The position numbers and the translations under genes were made by a program. From Ramularia collo-cygni (Eukaryota > Ascomycota > Dothideomycetes > Mycosphaerellales > Mycosphaerellaceae), in contig NW_019716262.1 in the NCBI RefSeq assembly GCF_900074925.1, forward strand, positions 695,351 through 759,350: 64,000 bases of DNA, given 5' to 3'. Position 1 is the stretch's first letter, and each line of letters begins with the position of its first letter. The notes beneath the pieces are model-generated. The model had not been told where the DNA came from, did not search any database, and saw nothing but the letters and a program-made list of their open reading frames with translations. Below are positions 9,652 to 22,116 of this stretch, one piece after another.

Positions 9652-12600
9652 ATGGCGGGTCACCCAGCACCCCCAAGGATTGACGTGGAGATCTCGGTCA
9701 GTCCAGATCAGACAATATCTTGAAATGCCGCGACTGACCACTTCTCCAGCCCGTCGACAACAGCGAACACACGTCCGCAACTCCTAATCATGCGGAGAAT
9801 CTTTCCCCTAGCATGCTCCAAACAACCCAGCACCCCCAAGGATTGACGTGNAGATCTCGGTNNNNNNNNNNNNNNNNNNNNNNNNAAATGCCGCGACTGA
9901 CCACTTCTCCAGCCCGTCGACAACAGCGAACACACGTCCGCAACTCCTAATCATGCGGAGAATCTTTCCCCTAGCATGCTCCAAACACCGCATGAGAACG
10001 GTAGAGATCGAGCCTTTAGTGCGTTGAGCGGAAGCACCCAATTCTCGACTCTAAAGATCCCCCAAACATCTGGGGGTGAGAAGAGCATTGCTTCCAGCGT
10101 CTTCAGCGGAGATGACCGGGAAGATGCTCTCCGGCCGGACCCCGGCTCAGAGAGGGATTTCCAGGTCACCGACAACAAGTTTGCCTTTAGTCCTGGTCAA
10201 TTGAACAAGCTGCTCNACCCAAAGTCTCTCCCAGCATACGCCGCACTTGGTGGTATTCGTGGCATTGAGCGCGGTCTACGCACAAACCTTCAGACTGGAC
10301 TCAATGCCGACGAATCGGTGCTTTCTGGCAAGGTCTCCTTCGAGCAAGCTACCAAAGCCAACGGGTCCAATTCGCTGGGATGGGATGAGGTGCCTCTGCC
10401 TCCTGCGGACTACAAGCCTGCTGGTACATCTGGGAACTTCACCGATCGCACTCGCGTCTATTCGAACAATGCGCTTCCCGAGAAGAAGCCCACACCACTT
10501 TGGAAGCTAGTCTGGATGGCATACAATGACAAGATTCTCATTCTCCTGACGGTAGCTGCTGCCATTTCTCTTGCTCTCGGTCTTTACGAAACCTTTGGAA
10601 AGGAACATGAGCCTGGTGATCCCATGCCAGTCGACTGGATCGAGGGCTGCGCTATCTGTGTTGCCATCATCGTTGTGGTGCTTGTTGGTTCCCTGAACGA
10701 CTACCAAAAGGAGCGAGCTTTTGTCAAACTCAACGCCAAGAAGGACGACCGCATGGTTAAAATCCTCCGCTCTGGAAAGTCTATCATGATCAACGTTGTG
10801 GATATCATGGCTGGTGACGTCCTTCACCTCGAGCCCGGTGACATGATTCCCGTCGATGGAATCTTCATTAGCGGACACGGCGTCAAGTGCGACGAGTCCT
10901 CAGCCACTGGAGAGTCCGACGCGCTGAAGAAGGTCGGTGGCGAGCAAGTCATGCGCATGATCGAAGAGGGGCACCACAATCTGAAGGATATGGACTGCTT
11001 CATCATCTCGGGAAGCAAGGTCCTCGAGGGTATTGGCACCTATGTCGCCACCTCCGTCGGTGTCAACTCTAGTTACGGCAAGATTCTCATGAGCATGCGT
11101 GTTGACATGGCACCGACTCCACTCCAGGTGAAGTTGGACGGTCTTGCAACTGCCATCGCAAAGCTGGGAACCAGCGCCGCACTTTTGCTGTTTTTTGTCC
11201 TGCTCTTCCGGTTCGCNGCTGGCCTCAGCAGTAACCCGCGTTCAAGCTCCGACAAAGGTATGTTGAATTCCCCCATGAGATTGGCGAGTCATCTAACATC
11301 ATCGCAGCGAGTCAATTCCTTGATATTCTCATCGTCGCTGTGACAGTTATTGTGGTAGCTGTACCTGAGGGTTTGCCACTTGCTGTAACATTGGCCCTCG
11401 CGTTCGCGACCACCCAGCTCGTCAAGCAGAACAATCTTGTGCGAATTCTGAAGTCCTGCGAAACGATGGGAAATGCCACTACCGTCTGCTCCGACAAGAC
11501 TGGAACCTTGACGACCAACGTCATGACCGTTGTTACTGGAGCTTTCGGCCCATTGAGCTTTGACGACAAAAACCAAACTGGCAATGAGGTCCGAACTTCC
11601 GAATTCGTAGCCCAACTCAGCAATGAGGAGCGCCGCCGTTTGATCGAAGCCATCACCATCAACAGCACCGCATTTGAGACCGATGAGGGCTTTGTTGGAT
11701 CAAAAACCGAGACTGCTCTTCTGTCTTTCGCACGTGCCCTCGGAATGGGTCCGCTCGGCGAAGAGCGATCCAACTGTCCCGCGCATGCATTCTACCCCTT
11801 TGACTCTGGCCGCAAATGTATGGGAGCCGTTCAAAAGCTGTCTGATGGCCGATTCCGCCTCGTTGTCAAGGGTGCGTCTGAGATCCTTCTAGGACACAGC
11901 ACACACATTGCCACAAGCTCTGGTCTCCAGCCTCTTGACGGTGCTCAGCGTGAGAGCATCGAGTCTTTGATCGATACCTACGCCAAGCAGTCTCTTCGCA
12001 CCATCGCTTTGATCTCTCGCGAATTCCCACAGTGGCCCCCTGCTGGCTGCACTGCTGAGAACGACCCAAATGAAGCAGACTTTGGTCTCCTCCTCAACAA
12101 TATGACTTTCGACGGTCTCGTCGGCATTCAAGATCCAGTCAGACCCGGCGTTCCCGAAGCTGTGGCCAAGCTTACCAATCGCGCTGGTGTAACGGTCCGT
12201 ATGGTTACCGGCGACAACGTGGTGACGGCCAAGGCTATTGCAACGGAATGTGGCATCTACACCGATGGGATTGTCATGGAAGGACCAGTCTTCCGTGGTC
12301 TGAACCAACAGCAAATGAACGACATCTTGCCTAAGCTCCAAGTCCTGGCCCGCTCTTCTCCCGAAGACAAGCGTATCTTGGTAACCTCCCTTCGTGCTCT
12401 TGGCGAGATCGTCGCCGTTACTGGAGATGGAACCAACGATGGTCCCGCTTTGAAGGCTGCCGACATTGGTTTCTCCATGGGCATTGCTGGCACTGAAGTC
12501 GCCAAGGAGGCCTCCTCTATCATTCTTATGGACGACAACTTTGCCTCTATCTTGACTGCGCTTATGTGGGGACGAGCTGTAAACGATGCGGTCCGCAAGT

Positions 12601-13531
12601 TCTTGCAGTTTCAGCTTACCGTCAACGTCGCCGCTGTTATCATTACTTTTGTATCAGCAGTTGCGAATGAGGGCATGCGATCGGTACTGGTAGCTGTACA
12701 ACTGCTCTGGATCAACCTTATCATGGACTCCATGGCTGCGTTGACCCTGGTAAGCTTGACATCTACTGAATATGCCAGATCAATACTAACACTCCGCAGG
12801 CATCCGATGCACCCACGGAAGAGATTCTCGACCGTACTCCTGCTAAGCGCTCCGCTCCTCTCATCAGCATCTCCATGTGGAAGATGATCATCGGACAAGC
12901 CATCTTCCAAATGGGTGCATCTTTCATCCTGTACTACGCCGGCCCGGATATCCTCAACTACGAATACGATGGTGATCAAATTCGCTCGGTCGTGTTCAAC
13001 ACCTTTGTGTGGATGCAGATCTTCAACATGTTCAACAGCAGAGTCCTTGGCAATTCATGGTCAAGAATCTTTGTTGGCATTCATCGCAACTATTACTTCA
13101 TGGTAGTGACTGCTATTATGGTACGTGAAGTCCTCTCATCCACTTAGCTACGAAGAACTCTTGCTAACATCTTGCAGATTGGTTGCCAGGTAATGATCAT
13201 GTTCGTTGGCTCCACTGCCTTCCAGATTGTGTCTATCGATGCCAAAGACTGGGGCATCAGCATTGTGATTGGTGCCCTCTCTCTTCCTTGGGCAGTCGTG
13301 GTCCGTTTGTTCCCCGACGGCCTGTTCGAGAAGATTGCAAAATTCTGTGGTTACCCTGTGGTACTTGTGTACCGCCCTATGAGCCGCTGGACGCACGCAC
13401 TGTCTCGCAAGATCCGCTCACTTCGCAGGAAGCGTCCTGAAAGCCAAGCAGTGGAAGAGATGGCAGAGGCAGAGGCACAGCGAGACTTTGAGAAGGACAA
13501 AGTGCAGGACCCAGAGAAGGGTCGCGTTTAG
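9652..13531 (+). CDS. P-type Ca2+-ATPase, PMC family (vacuolar Ca2+ pump)
   Basis: Exons 9652-9696, 9913-11257, 11308-12749, 12800-13120, 13178-13531 give 1168 residues. It pumps Ca2+ out of the cytosol, in fungi mainly into the vacuole (PMC1 group). Visible hallmarks: membrane pair near ILILLTVAAAISLALG, TGES loop in SSATGESDALKK, PEGLPLAV in M4, phosphorylation site CSDKTGTLTT with Asp526, KGASE nucleotide-binding loop, and TGDGTNDGPAL hinge. The last 60 residues are basic then acidic, a possible regulatory tail. Exon 1 (MAGHPAPPRIDVEIS) joins PVDNSEHTS in exon 2 in phase 0. Intron 1 appears as 216 bp only because a 163-bp duplication is inserted; without it the intron is 53 bp. Translation from Met at 9976 is the alternative start. 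N at 10216 and 11218. Confidence 0.93.
9662..9987. repeat. 163-bp tandem duplication with 24-N run
   Basis: Copy 1 is 9662-9824, copy 2 is 9825-9987. The 24 Ns at 9862-9885 replace exactly the 24 bases found at 9699-9722 of copy 1. The duplication covers exon 1, intron 1 and the start of exon 2 of the Ca2+-ATPase. A false duplication at a low-quality join is the simplest reading. Confidence 0.8.
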
Positions 13532-14149
13532 AGATTTGTTCTCATATATTATAGACATGATTTAGCGGCATTTGGATTACCTTATAGATATAGATTACGA
13601 GCATAACGAAGAAGCAATGAATGAAGTCCGAAACTAGGCCACATCAAATCTCAATAACCTCCTCTCTTCATCAACTCAAAGTCGGTCTTCGGCCCTGCTA
13701 TAAGTCACGCGTGCTCTGGAAGAGTAGAGTGTCGACTTCGGGCGATATACGGCGTTTGACGGCACGAACAGAACCATACCTTAGATCGGAACCGCCGTCG
13801 ATATCCGGTTCGTGATTCGCCAGCCCTCCACAAAGAGTTGTCAAAGTCTGGGCAACGGGGCTGTGCAATGTTGAACCTCACCTTGGCGGTGGGTAAATTC
13901 ACTCGACCTTCTTAATAAAACACCTACTAGGGCCGATGGATGGGCCATGCGGGGAAAGATTGACGATCTTTGAAACCTTCCGTCGGTCTTTTTTTTTTTT
14001 CCTAGTTACCCTATGAAGATTTCCTCATCCCGATAGAAAGGAAGGCGGTTGATGCTTCCTTCTATGGATCGGGTTCTTGGATGCCGCAGAAACGAGCAAC
14101 AACGAACGGATTCTAGCAATCCGAAGAGCTCTGGGAAAGATATTCGAAT
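13532..14149. other. intergenic region
   Basis: Between the 3' end of the Ca2+-ATPase and the start of the Zn2Cys6 gene. Contains a 12-T run at 13989-14000. No gene seen. Confidence 0.5.
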
Positions 14150-15479
14150 ATGACGAGCTTCAACTCGCCGACGGATTCTGTTAGTGATCAACAGGATCTC
14201 TCGCTACCAGGATTGACCAGGAGAGCAACGATTGGAGATCCAGTCTATGACAATACCGTCACGAAGCAGAAGAGGAGGACGGTAGCTGTTGCTTGCGAGA
14301 GGTGTCGCAGGAGGAAGATTCGTTGCGATGGAATCCTACCATGTGCGACATGTGCCAGATTTTCCGTTCGATGTGTCAGGCCCGAAGAGAGGAGAGAGCG
14401 GAGCAGCAGGTAATTACGTTTCGTTCGTCACGTACGATCTAGACCTCAGTATTGACAAACATGTTACCAGTACGGCTGAAACAGCAGCACTAGCTTTACG
14501 TGTAAGACAGCTTGAAGCAAGGCTTACTGCCAGTGATCTAGGTCTATCTGGAAACAGCGGCACGTTCGATGGGGTTGGGAGTCCCTCAAGACCTCCAACC
14601 TTACATCTCCAGACAAGCTTCGACGACTTATCCTCACCCTTTAACTTTGAGGAGAATACACAACAACTCGCATCACCCGTGGATGGTACAATGTCACTCT
14701 CAGTCCCCGCGATCCAAGTTACAGGACCTCAAGGCGGAATGCCGTCTTCCCCCTTTCTTTCCCCCAATTCCCCCGCCCCNAGCCTATATTGTGGTACCAC
14801 ACGAGCTTCAACACCGGATCCTTTCGCAGCAACAGCCTGGAGTATGGATATAGGCTCCCCAAATTTCAATCGTACACCCCCAGTAACCGATTGGGCCGAC
14901 TTCTACGAATCCAGCGCCCTCCTCACAACTCCAAGCATAGGCCATTCCAGGCGATCATCAGTTTCATCCTTCGGTGGTCTGGGACCAAGTTTCTGCTCCA
15001 TGGATCTCGACGGCTCTTCATCTTCTCCTCAAGACTGGACAGATCATCAACCTCCTGTCGAATTCCCTACTTGGAATCAAGAACGATCCTACAACCCTTC
15101 AATCCCTCCAAAACAGCATGCAGAAACTTTAGCAGAACATGCTTTTACTCACCGAATGATACCACTAGAGCGAACGGCTTTCCGAGTCTNTCTCGAAGCA
15201 GTCTATCAACGTGAAGACTCCCCAAACGGAATCTCCATATCCCAGACGATGTTATCGTCGCTTACGCCTTACTCGGTGCGAATGGCTAGATGTCTCGTCT
15301 TCCTCGTCCTGACCATCGGCGCGAAATTACAAGCGGATTCTGGAGAGGAGGGTTCTGTGTCGAGTATTTGCTATGCGGTGGTGCATGAGCAGATGCGTGG
15401 TTTGGACTTTTGGACCGAAGCTGGGNTTCAGGAGGTTATTGCTTTGCTACGATTGTTATCAGAGATTGGCGGAATGTAA
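14150..15479 (+). CDS. Zn2Cys6 transcription factor, short form
   Basis: Exons 14150-14409 and 14471-15479 encode 422 residues. The binuclear zinc cluster is complete: Cys49, 52, 59, 65, 68 and 75 with spacing C-x2-C-x6-C-x5-C-x2-C-x6-C and a basic run RRRKIR. After the splice comes a short leucine-rich stretch (ETAALALRVRQLEARL) that could be the dimerisation coil, then a Ser/Pro-rich linker. The C-terminal part (from about residue 330) resembles the beginning of a fungal regulatory middle domain, then stops. Full-length relatives usually run several hundred residues longer, so the gene may be truncated or the 3' model may miss an intron at the GTAACA after 15474. Target genes unknown. Confidence 0.8.
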
Positions 15480-15680
15480 CAAGGAGCGGGAGTGCATGCA
15501 ACAAAGTCAAATTTTTTACGTTATCCGAGATTATTATATCAAGAGCTGATAGAATGAATGGCCGTTGTGATAAATTGTATACTTCTTCCACGCCCACAAA
15601 CCACCTACCACCATCCTCGCAATCCTCCATCAAAAGTCCAGTCATAGTCTCTAAACCCAACCTCCTCCCAACCCCCCTAT

Positions 15681-16363
15681 CTAAAGTTTCCCCCCACCCT
15701 TCGGCCTCAACCACATACCCTCAGCAAAAGCAAACACAACCCCACCCTCCCCTTCCACAACCCCCTTAGCCCAAACTTTCCTCCCCTCATCCTCAATCCT
15801 CACAACCCAACCCCTAGCCATAACAGACCCAGGAGTCCTAACAGGTTTCTTATAAGTAACATTCAATTGTACAGTGAACATCGAATCTCCATGTCTAATC
15901 CCTAAATTCCGTAAAGTAATCCCTATGGAATTTCCTAGGGTGCTGTCGAGGATACAGCTGATTACTCCACCATGCTAGAAAATATTAATGAGTACAAATT
16001 TTTCGCGTTCCACGTTCTGCAACCAACAAAACTCACCAATAATTCAGGATGAGCAGTAAGATCCCCTCCAAGCGTATAGAATCTTCTACATTCCGGCCTC
16101 GTTGTTTCAGCCTGAGGGAATTCCAAAGACTTGGATTGTGGAAATCGGAATAGATTGAGGAGTTCTCGAATCGTTCCATCCGTGTTCCATGTTTTGCCCA
16201 TTAAAGTGTGACCTTTACCTTCGTGCGTGGTTCCTCGTGAGAGAGGGATGATGGTGAAGTTGGGGTCTTGCAAGGTTGGTTGAGCTAATGGGATGGCGGT
16301 GAAGTGTTCGATTGTGGATTGAGAGACTTCGCTCGGGATTTCTTTCCTAGCTGTGGGACACAT
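15681..16363 (-). CDS. hotdog-fold thioesterase family protein
   Basis: Two exons, 16037-16363 then 15681-15974, joined in phase 0 to give 206 residues. The splice creates the hotdog signature HPELLHGGVISCILDSTLG, in which the HGG turn and following Asp are typical of PaaI/THEM4-like acyl-CoA thioesterases. The N-terminal half (residues 1-100) carries no recognised domain. Such proteins cleave thioesters of fatty or aromatic acyl-CoA; the substrate here cannot be told. It converges on the Zn2Cys6 gene, with about 200 bp between their stops. Confidence 0.82.
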
Positions 16364-16630
16364 ATTGAGAGGCGATAGATGAGAACTTTCACATGAATTT
16401 TTTGTTGAGGTGGGAAACTACAATGAGTTTCAAGTGAATGCGTTTCAAGCCGAGGGCCGAGCCGGCATCCGCGCATTCCATGAATGCTTCACGTTACTCT
16501 TTATGTAAGTCTCTAAACCAGAAGCCATAACACAGGTCTCATAGTAAGCCGGTACATATCGCCATCAACAGAGCCATGTCGCCATCTTCTGTAGCAGATA
16601 GGGCAAAATCATAATTTTCCCAGCAAGACC

Positions 16631-19600
16631 TCACTTGGAATCGTGATCGTGGTCGTGACCCATCTTCGTCAGAACGAAGCCAATTCGCCGTCCTTCTTTG
16701 CGTATGACTTTTTGTAACACTTCATCGTCAATCGCAAGCTTCAGCGCATCATGTCCGGACTCATCGGGAGTACCCTCATCTACTTTGCTGACAAAAGATG
16801 TATCGAAGTGAGTATATCTCATGAGACTCAAGAACTTAGCATTGCCTGCAGAGTCGCATGATTTCCTCGACTTGTGCTCGATTGCAGCCAGTGCTGCCTG
16901 ATCGGCTGAGCTGCATAGTTTGTTGAATTTGCGCGGGACATACTTCACACTATCATCATCTGACTCTTCCTTATCGACAGCTTCGCTAAGGTCTGCAAGG
17001 TCGTTGCGGGCAGAGTCGTGGAACTCGCTCGCTTTGNGCCGAGGAGCAGCCAATGTCGCATCGGGTGCTGTGCTGTCAAGTCTCCTGAATTTTCGCGGTG
17101 GATCGTCGTCTTCCGCCTCCTCGTCCTCTGAATCTTCTTTCTTGATAGACCTCTTCAGCAATGGGCCACCCGGGATATCTTCAGGATCTTCCTTCTTGAG
17201 AAGTTCGCTGGCAGCTGAACATTCGTCGTCGGCCGAAGGATCTCCAGAGTCATCCATCTTGCCATCTTCGCTCTCTTCGTTGAGTGACCTCAGATCATTA
17301 CGAGGCGAGGTCTCGTCCTCAATGATTGGCAAGCCGCTGCCGCCGCATTCACAGCCCAATAGCTTGTGCGTCTGGCAGTCATCACCTTCGTCCAGCGTGA
17401 AAAGATCACGAAGCTCTTGTTGCGTAAACCCGCTGGCGGCGGACTTGCCGTCCACAATACTGTCGGCAAGGCCGGTCTTGCTCACTTGTCGCTGGAAGAT
17501 CTTCTCGTCCAATGTTCCCTGCGTCAACAGACGGTAGATGTAGCAATCCTTCTTCTGTCCATCTCTGTGTACACGAGCCATGGCCTGTAAATCAACGGCA
17601 GGGTTCCAGTCACAGTCGTAGAGAATCAGTCGCGACGCTCCGATCAAGTTGATACCGACGCCTCCTGCTTTCGCAGAGAGCAGAAACACGAACGAATTGC
17701 TCTTGGGCGACCTGTTGAAGCGATCCACGAGTTCTTGTCGCTTGTTGGGTGGTGTTGATCCGTCCAGGCGAAGATGACTGTATCCCAGGGATGTGATGAA
17801 TGCCGCCAGTATGTCCATTGTCGCGGTATAGTTGGAGACCAGGACGACCTTCTCCTCGGTTGTGCGGTATATTTCGACCAGAAGATCGTCCAGGACTCCT
17901 AGCTTGCCAGACGTTCCAGGTGTTCTGAGTTGACTTCGCGGAATGCCTGCAATTAGCTCGGGCCTTTTGATCTCCTCGCCGTCGCCGGTCTTGACCAACA
18001 GCTGCGGAGCGTTGCAGACTTTCTTGAGGATGTTGATGAGCTCCAGCACATTGCCTGGAGAAGTCATGCCGGATAAAAAGGCTGGTGTGTTCACGATGTG
18101 GCGGTAGAATCCTTTTTGCAGGGATGAAGGTCTACAAAAGACAACGTGCTCAGTCTTCTGTGGCAGGTATTTGGACAGAATCTCAGACGTTCTGCGCAGA
18201 ATGAACTGGCCTGTGATCTTTGCCAATTCCTTGCTACGAGCCTCGCCCAGTTCCAAATCGTCCGCTGAAGCGCCTGGTTGCCTGCTTTTTAGTATTGGCA
18301 TTTCGAATTGCTTCTTGAAAGTCGAGTACTTGTCCAGAATCGCGCTAGGATTGACAAAGTCGACTGATGGTTGGCATGTTAGTAACTGTTTTGTTCACCT
18401 GAGAGGAGGCTAGAAGTTACATACCCATCGTGTAGAATTCGCTCAGATCGTTTTGGATGGGCGTCCCGCTCAGGATCACCCTCCGGTCGGTGCGAAGAGA
18501 TTTGATGGCTGCAGCGGCTTTGTTGGCAGCAGTCTTCAGTCGATGTCCTTCATCGCAAATTACCAAATCGATATCGGCATTCTGAAGATCTTTTTGTATC
18601 TTCGTCAACTTTTCGTAACCAACGATCATGATCTGGAACAAGTCAGTCATTGCTCTCAGTGCCACAGAACGGCCATGGCAATCTCACCTGGTACGATCTT
18701 CCTTTTGTAANATCAGTGATGCGAGACTTGGGATTCTCCGCGACGAACACGCCGATTCTTTCTCTGCCCAGCCACTTCGTGATCTCCTTGCGCCAATTAT
18801 TGATGAGCGTCACTGGGCAGACGATCAAAGCCTTCTTAACCACAGGAGGGTCACCATAAATTGGATTCTGCTTGAGGAGAGTCCAAATCAGTGCGATGGT
18901 TTGCAATGTCTTGCCCAGACCCATCTCATCTGCGAGTATTGCACCTTGCCCAGTATATTCCTTTCTCATACCCATCACGCACTCGTACAGAAACGACAAC
19001 CCGACTCGTTGGTGCCCTCGTAGAGCTTTGGTGAGCAACGGATCAATGACAACATCCACAATTTGCTTGCCCTTTGGCGCCGATCCTGGTCGCTTCATGA
19101 CGAGAACATTCTCGCCGTCAAGCTTGTGCTTCGGTTCTGGAATTGAAACATCAGGCCTCTGTTTCTGTACAGACTTGTCCATCAGTGGCGTCTTGAAAGC
19201 TGTCTTGCCTCTGTTAGAGGGAATGGCGCTCATCGAGGGCGGCCTAGGATCCTTCTGAGTTGCAGTGAGCTTGTTATGCGCCGCCTGTTCTTTCTTGCTG
19301 ACTCTAGTCGTGCCGTTGATCTCCTTGAGAGTCGGCTCCTTCTTGGCCTCACCAAGGAAAGGCCGACCGGCCAGGTAGTCTTCCTTGCTAATCATGGTGT
19401 CCACTTCAATCTCTTTACCACCAATGTACATCTCCGATCCAACCAAAAGAGGGCCTCTGCATGTGCCATGGCCGAGATCCTTGCCTGTCTCTTTGTCCTG
19501 CAGAGTGGCAGATGAGCCCGACACCGTCAAGACTCCATCACCGTCCCACGTCTTGTTCTTCTTGTTGGTGGGCTTCCGCCAGACGACACTATAGTAGACC

Positions 19601-19881
19601 TTCGTAGTCGNACTGGAGTCGACGGCACCCTGGCTGGAACTGCTGGGATTGGTGACGGGATGAAGTGGCTGCCTCGTAGGAGGCGGAACAAACTTCTTGG
19701 GCTTCCTCAACAAGTCCACCGGCGCAGCGCGTACCGTCGGGCGAATGTCCCCCTCATCATCATCCTCGCTCAGGCGGCGCCGCTTGGCTGGTGGTTGGCC
19801 GGCGGGAGCTGGTCGAGGTGTGCTGTTGGTGAATGCGGGCGATTTGAAGGATGGCGGCTTGAAAGCTTTGTAGGGCTTCAT
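16631..19881 (-). CDS. RDH54: Rdh54/RAD54B-like SNF2 DNA translocase
   Basis: Three exons: 18688-19881, 18425-18632, 16631-18363, giving 1044 residues. It is a double-stranded DNA translocase of homologous recombination that works with Rad51/Dmc1 in the nucleus. Seen in order: basic N-terminus with PPAKRRRLSEDDDE, the RAD54B-type block VYYSVVWRKPTNKKNKTWDG, Walker A DEMGLGKTLQT, DEGH box in CDEGHRLK, SGTPIQND, and helicase-C motifs ending ARVHRDGQKKDCYIYRLL. A CECGGSG segment follows, as in Rad54 relatives. The last 250 residues are acidic and Lys-rich with no domain, and end with an HDHDHDSK tail. The N-terminal block favours Rdh54 over Rad54. Ns at 17038, 18711 and 19611 do not break the frame. 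Confidence 0.92.
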
Positions 19882-20095
19882 CGCGTGGGCCTGGATGAAA
19901 GGGGAACGACCGGTTTGTAGTGTGACAACAATTCGTGTATACTAGAGACGGAAATCAATGACAGGCGGCGAGGTGGAGACACGGGATGGACGCGGCAGGT
20001 CGCGAGAGCCTACCGCGAAAACGACGCGCAGTCAAACCTTAAATTGGAAGGCACCTCGTCAGCCCAAGCATGAATGGCAGCCATCAATACCAACC
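19882..20095. promoter_or_regulatory. divergent promoter, Rdh54-like and cupin genes
   Basis: Only 214 bp separate the two start codons, so the genes probably share promoter sequence. No clear factor site was recognised. Confidence 0.45.
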
Positions 20096-20760
20096 ATGGC
20101 AGGCCTCGTCGCGATACCAGACGTCGACATTCAATTTGTGTCAGTCTCAGCCGGTGAAACGTTCAAGCTGGGTCCCATTACTTGTCGTGTGCTGGAAGAT
20201 GGTTCGCATACAGGTCGGCAACATCCATGAGGCCGCTCATGTATCACCACTCACAAGTCGTAGACCATCGAATTGGCGTAGCGGAGCTCGTCATGCCTCC
20301 CAAAACTCCAGGACCACCGCCACACTGGCAGTAAGTCTTAGTCGGAGAGAGGATAGCAGATGTGGCCCGTTCCAAAGGCTGCGCTTTCAAGATGGACCCT
20401 CGACTGATCAAAGTATCACCAATCAGCGAGATGCACGACGAAACATTCTACATCACCAAAGGCACTGTACGCTTCCACGTACCCGATACCTCTGCCGAAG
20501 GTAAGGACAAGAAAGTCGTGGATGCAACGGTCGGCGATTACATGGTCGTGCCCATTCGTGCGCCGCACACGTTCAGCAATCCAGGTGATGAAGAGGCCAG
20601 ACTTCTCATCACAGTNACGCCATCGTTCTATATCAACTACTTCAAGTTGCTGTCGCAGCTGGCCAAGCCTGATCAACCAGTACCGGCGGAGGTCAACATT
20701 CAGGCAATGGCAATGTTCGCAACGATCCTCGCTGACAAGAAACCGCGCAAGCCGGAATGA
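20096..20760 (+). CDS. metal-binding cupin domain protein
   Basis: Exons 20096-20213, 20264-20330, 20427-20760 encode 172 residues. The second splice completes cupin motif 1: HWHEMHDETFYITKG fits HxH-x4-E-x6-G exactly. Motif 2, GDYMVVPIRAPHTFSN, supplies P, H and the closing N. Metal binding through the three His and the Glu is therefore likely. Small single-domain cupins include isomerases, dioxygenases and decarboxylases, and nothing here picks one. The ATG at 20096 is preferred; the frame stays open upstream to 19958. Soluble, no signal peptide. Converges with the DUF4202 gene. Confidence 0.86.
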
Positions 20761-21344
20761 AAGTGGGCTGTTCGACGTGTGGACTGGCTCGCTGCGTGAC
20801 AAACAGAGCTTTTGCATTGACAAGCGGTGCTGAGCTGAGGTGGATCACGAGTACATGGTCTGGTTGGATCGACTGTTAGCCGTCTCCTCCGGGACTTCAT
20901 CCAACCAACCACCAAAGTCGAAGCAATTTGTGCGAACGATGTCTGAATAAACTACCAAATGCTTCTGCAAACCCAATTGCTCCTGCGTGTATCCCATATG
21001 CTTTTCACGCAACGCGTCATCTAGTAGTTGAACTTTAACGTGAAGCTGTCGTTGAAAATGGCTCACGGCATGTCGATACTGGGGCTCGGTCTCCTTAATT
21101 CCGACGTCCGCCCCCGGAACTTTTTCCACGGTCTCATCAATAGAGATTTGACACCTTTGCAAAGTGGGTGAAGATCTTTCAAAGCTTTGCAAGCTTCCGG
21201 AGATACTGTAGCGTATGCAGCCATGTCCCTCCATCGAGCAATCGTGCGGAGCGCACGGACGGGCTGTGGTACGCGGCCGCTGACTCTTGAGCGAGCGCGA
21301 CGCCGTGTAACAGGNAGCACATGCTGTGTCCAACAAGAACGGAA
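20761..21344. other. convergent intergenic region, no gene seen
   Basis: Between the stops of the cupin and DUF4202 genes. A minus-strand frame of about 160 codons spans much of it, but it has no family resemblance and I do not call it. Confidence 0.5.
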
Positions 21345-22116
21345 CTAGCCCGCGAGAGCCTTTTCAACAAGCGTCCTGCTCTCATCCGTCATGGGTAAAT
21401 GCAGCGCCATGTCCTGGCCCTCTTTGGACATCTTGCCCCAGGTCTTTTGCAAAATAGTCATGAGTTTTGATTCGTCATGCTTCGTCTGGAACTCGTCAAA
21501 CTGGTCGTCTAAAAAGACAAGGCAGGCCACGTCCTCCAGGACCTGCACCTCTTCCTCGCCTTGTTTCAGGCCCTCTTTCTCAATGAGGGCTATGCATCTG
21601 TCGATATCGTCTGTACTGTATCCGCATTCTTTCAGTATCTGTCCGACCAGCTCGGCCTGGCGTTTCTTGAGGTATGTTCTCCATTGATGGTATCCAAGTT
21701 TCGTCATGGGATAGGAAGATCTATTTGTAAAGCGAGGAGTGTTAGCAACTGTTTATACGTAATAACATGTGTTGCCCGTGCTCTCGCCCTGTGAGGATGA
21801 CGAAGCTGCCTGCATATCCCTTCATGGCGTGAAAGCATCGGCGTGAACTTGCGAGACAAGCCTCACAAGCCTCTTGCCATTGATGCTTAAGTCAAACATA
21901 CCTCGGGACCTCCCATCGTCTGAAGTGCTGACCACAAATTGCCAGCCTCAGCACGTCCGAGGCATTGGGTGCCCGCTTCGAGAGGTACGACTCCATCTTC
22001 TGTGAGTAATGCGATTCATACGGGACCTCAGAGCCATCGCTGGTCTTTTGCTTGGTCGGGTCTTCATCGTGTGCCGCGTATATCTTACTACGAGCAGCTT
22101 CGAATCTATCCGCCAT
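21345..22116 (-). CDS. DUF4202 family protein
   Basis: Two exons, 21902-22116 and 21345-21720, encode 196 residues, the usual length for this family. The conserved start MADRFEAARSKIYAAHDEDP, the middle block ICGQHFRRWEVPR, and after the splice SSYPMTKLGYHQWR then DVACLVFLDDQF are what I recognise as DUF4202, found in fungi and bacteria without an established reaction. The conserved His, Arg and Asp residues suggest an HD-like hydrolase, but that is inference. Soluble, probably cytosolic. Confidence 0.84.

Noticed and set aside
16920..17537. 205-codon plus-strand frame over the Rdh54-like gene
   Set aside because: Ser/Leu-rich antisense shadow of the acidic C-terminal region of the real gene.
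20845..21336. 163-codon minus-strand frame between cupin and DUF4202 genes
   Set aside because: No family resemblance, no good start, and an odd composition; it fits chance in a convergent spacer.
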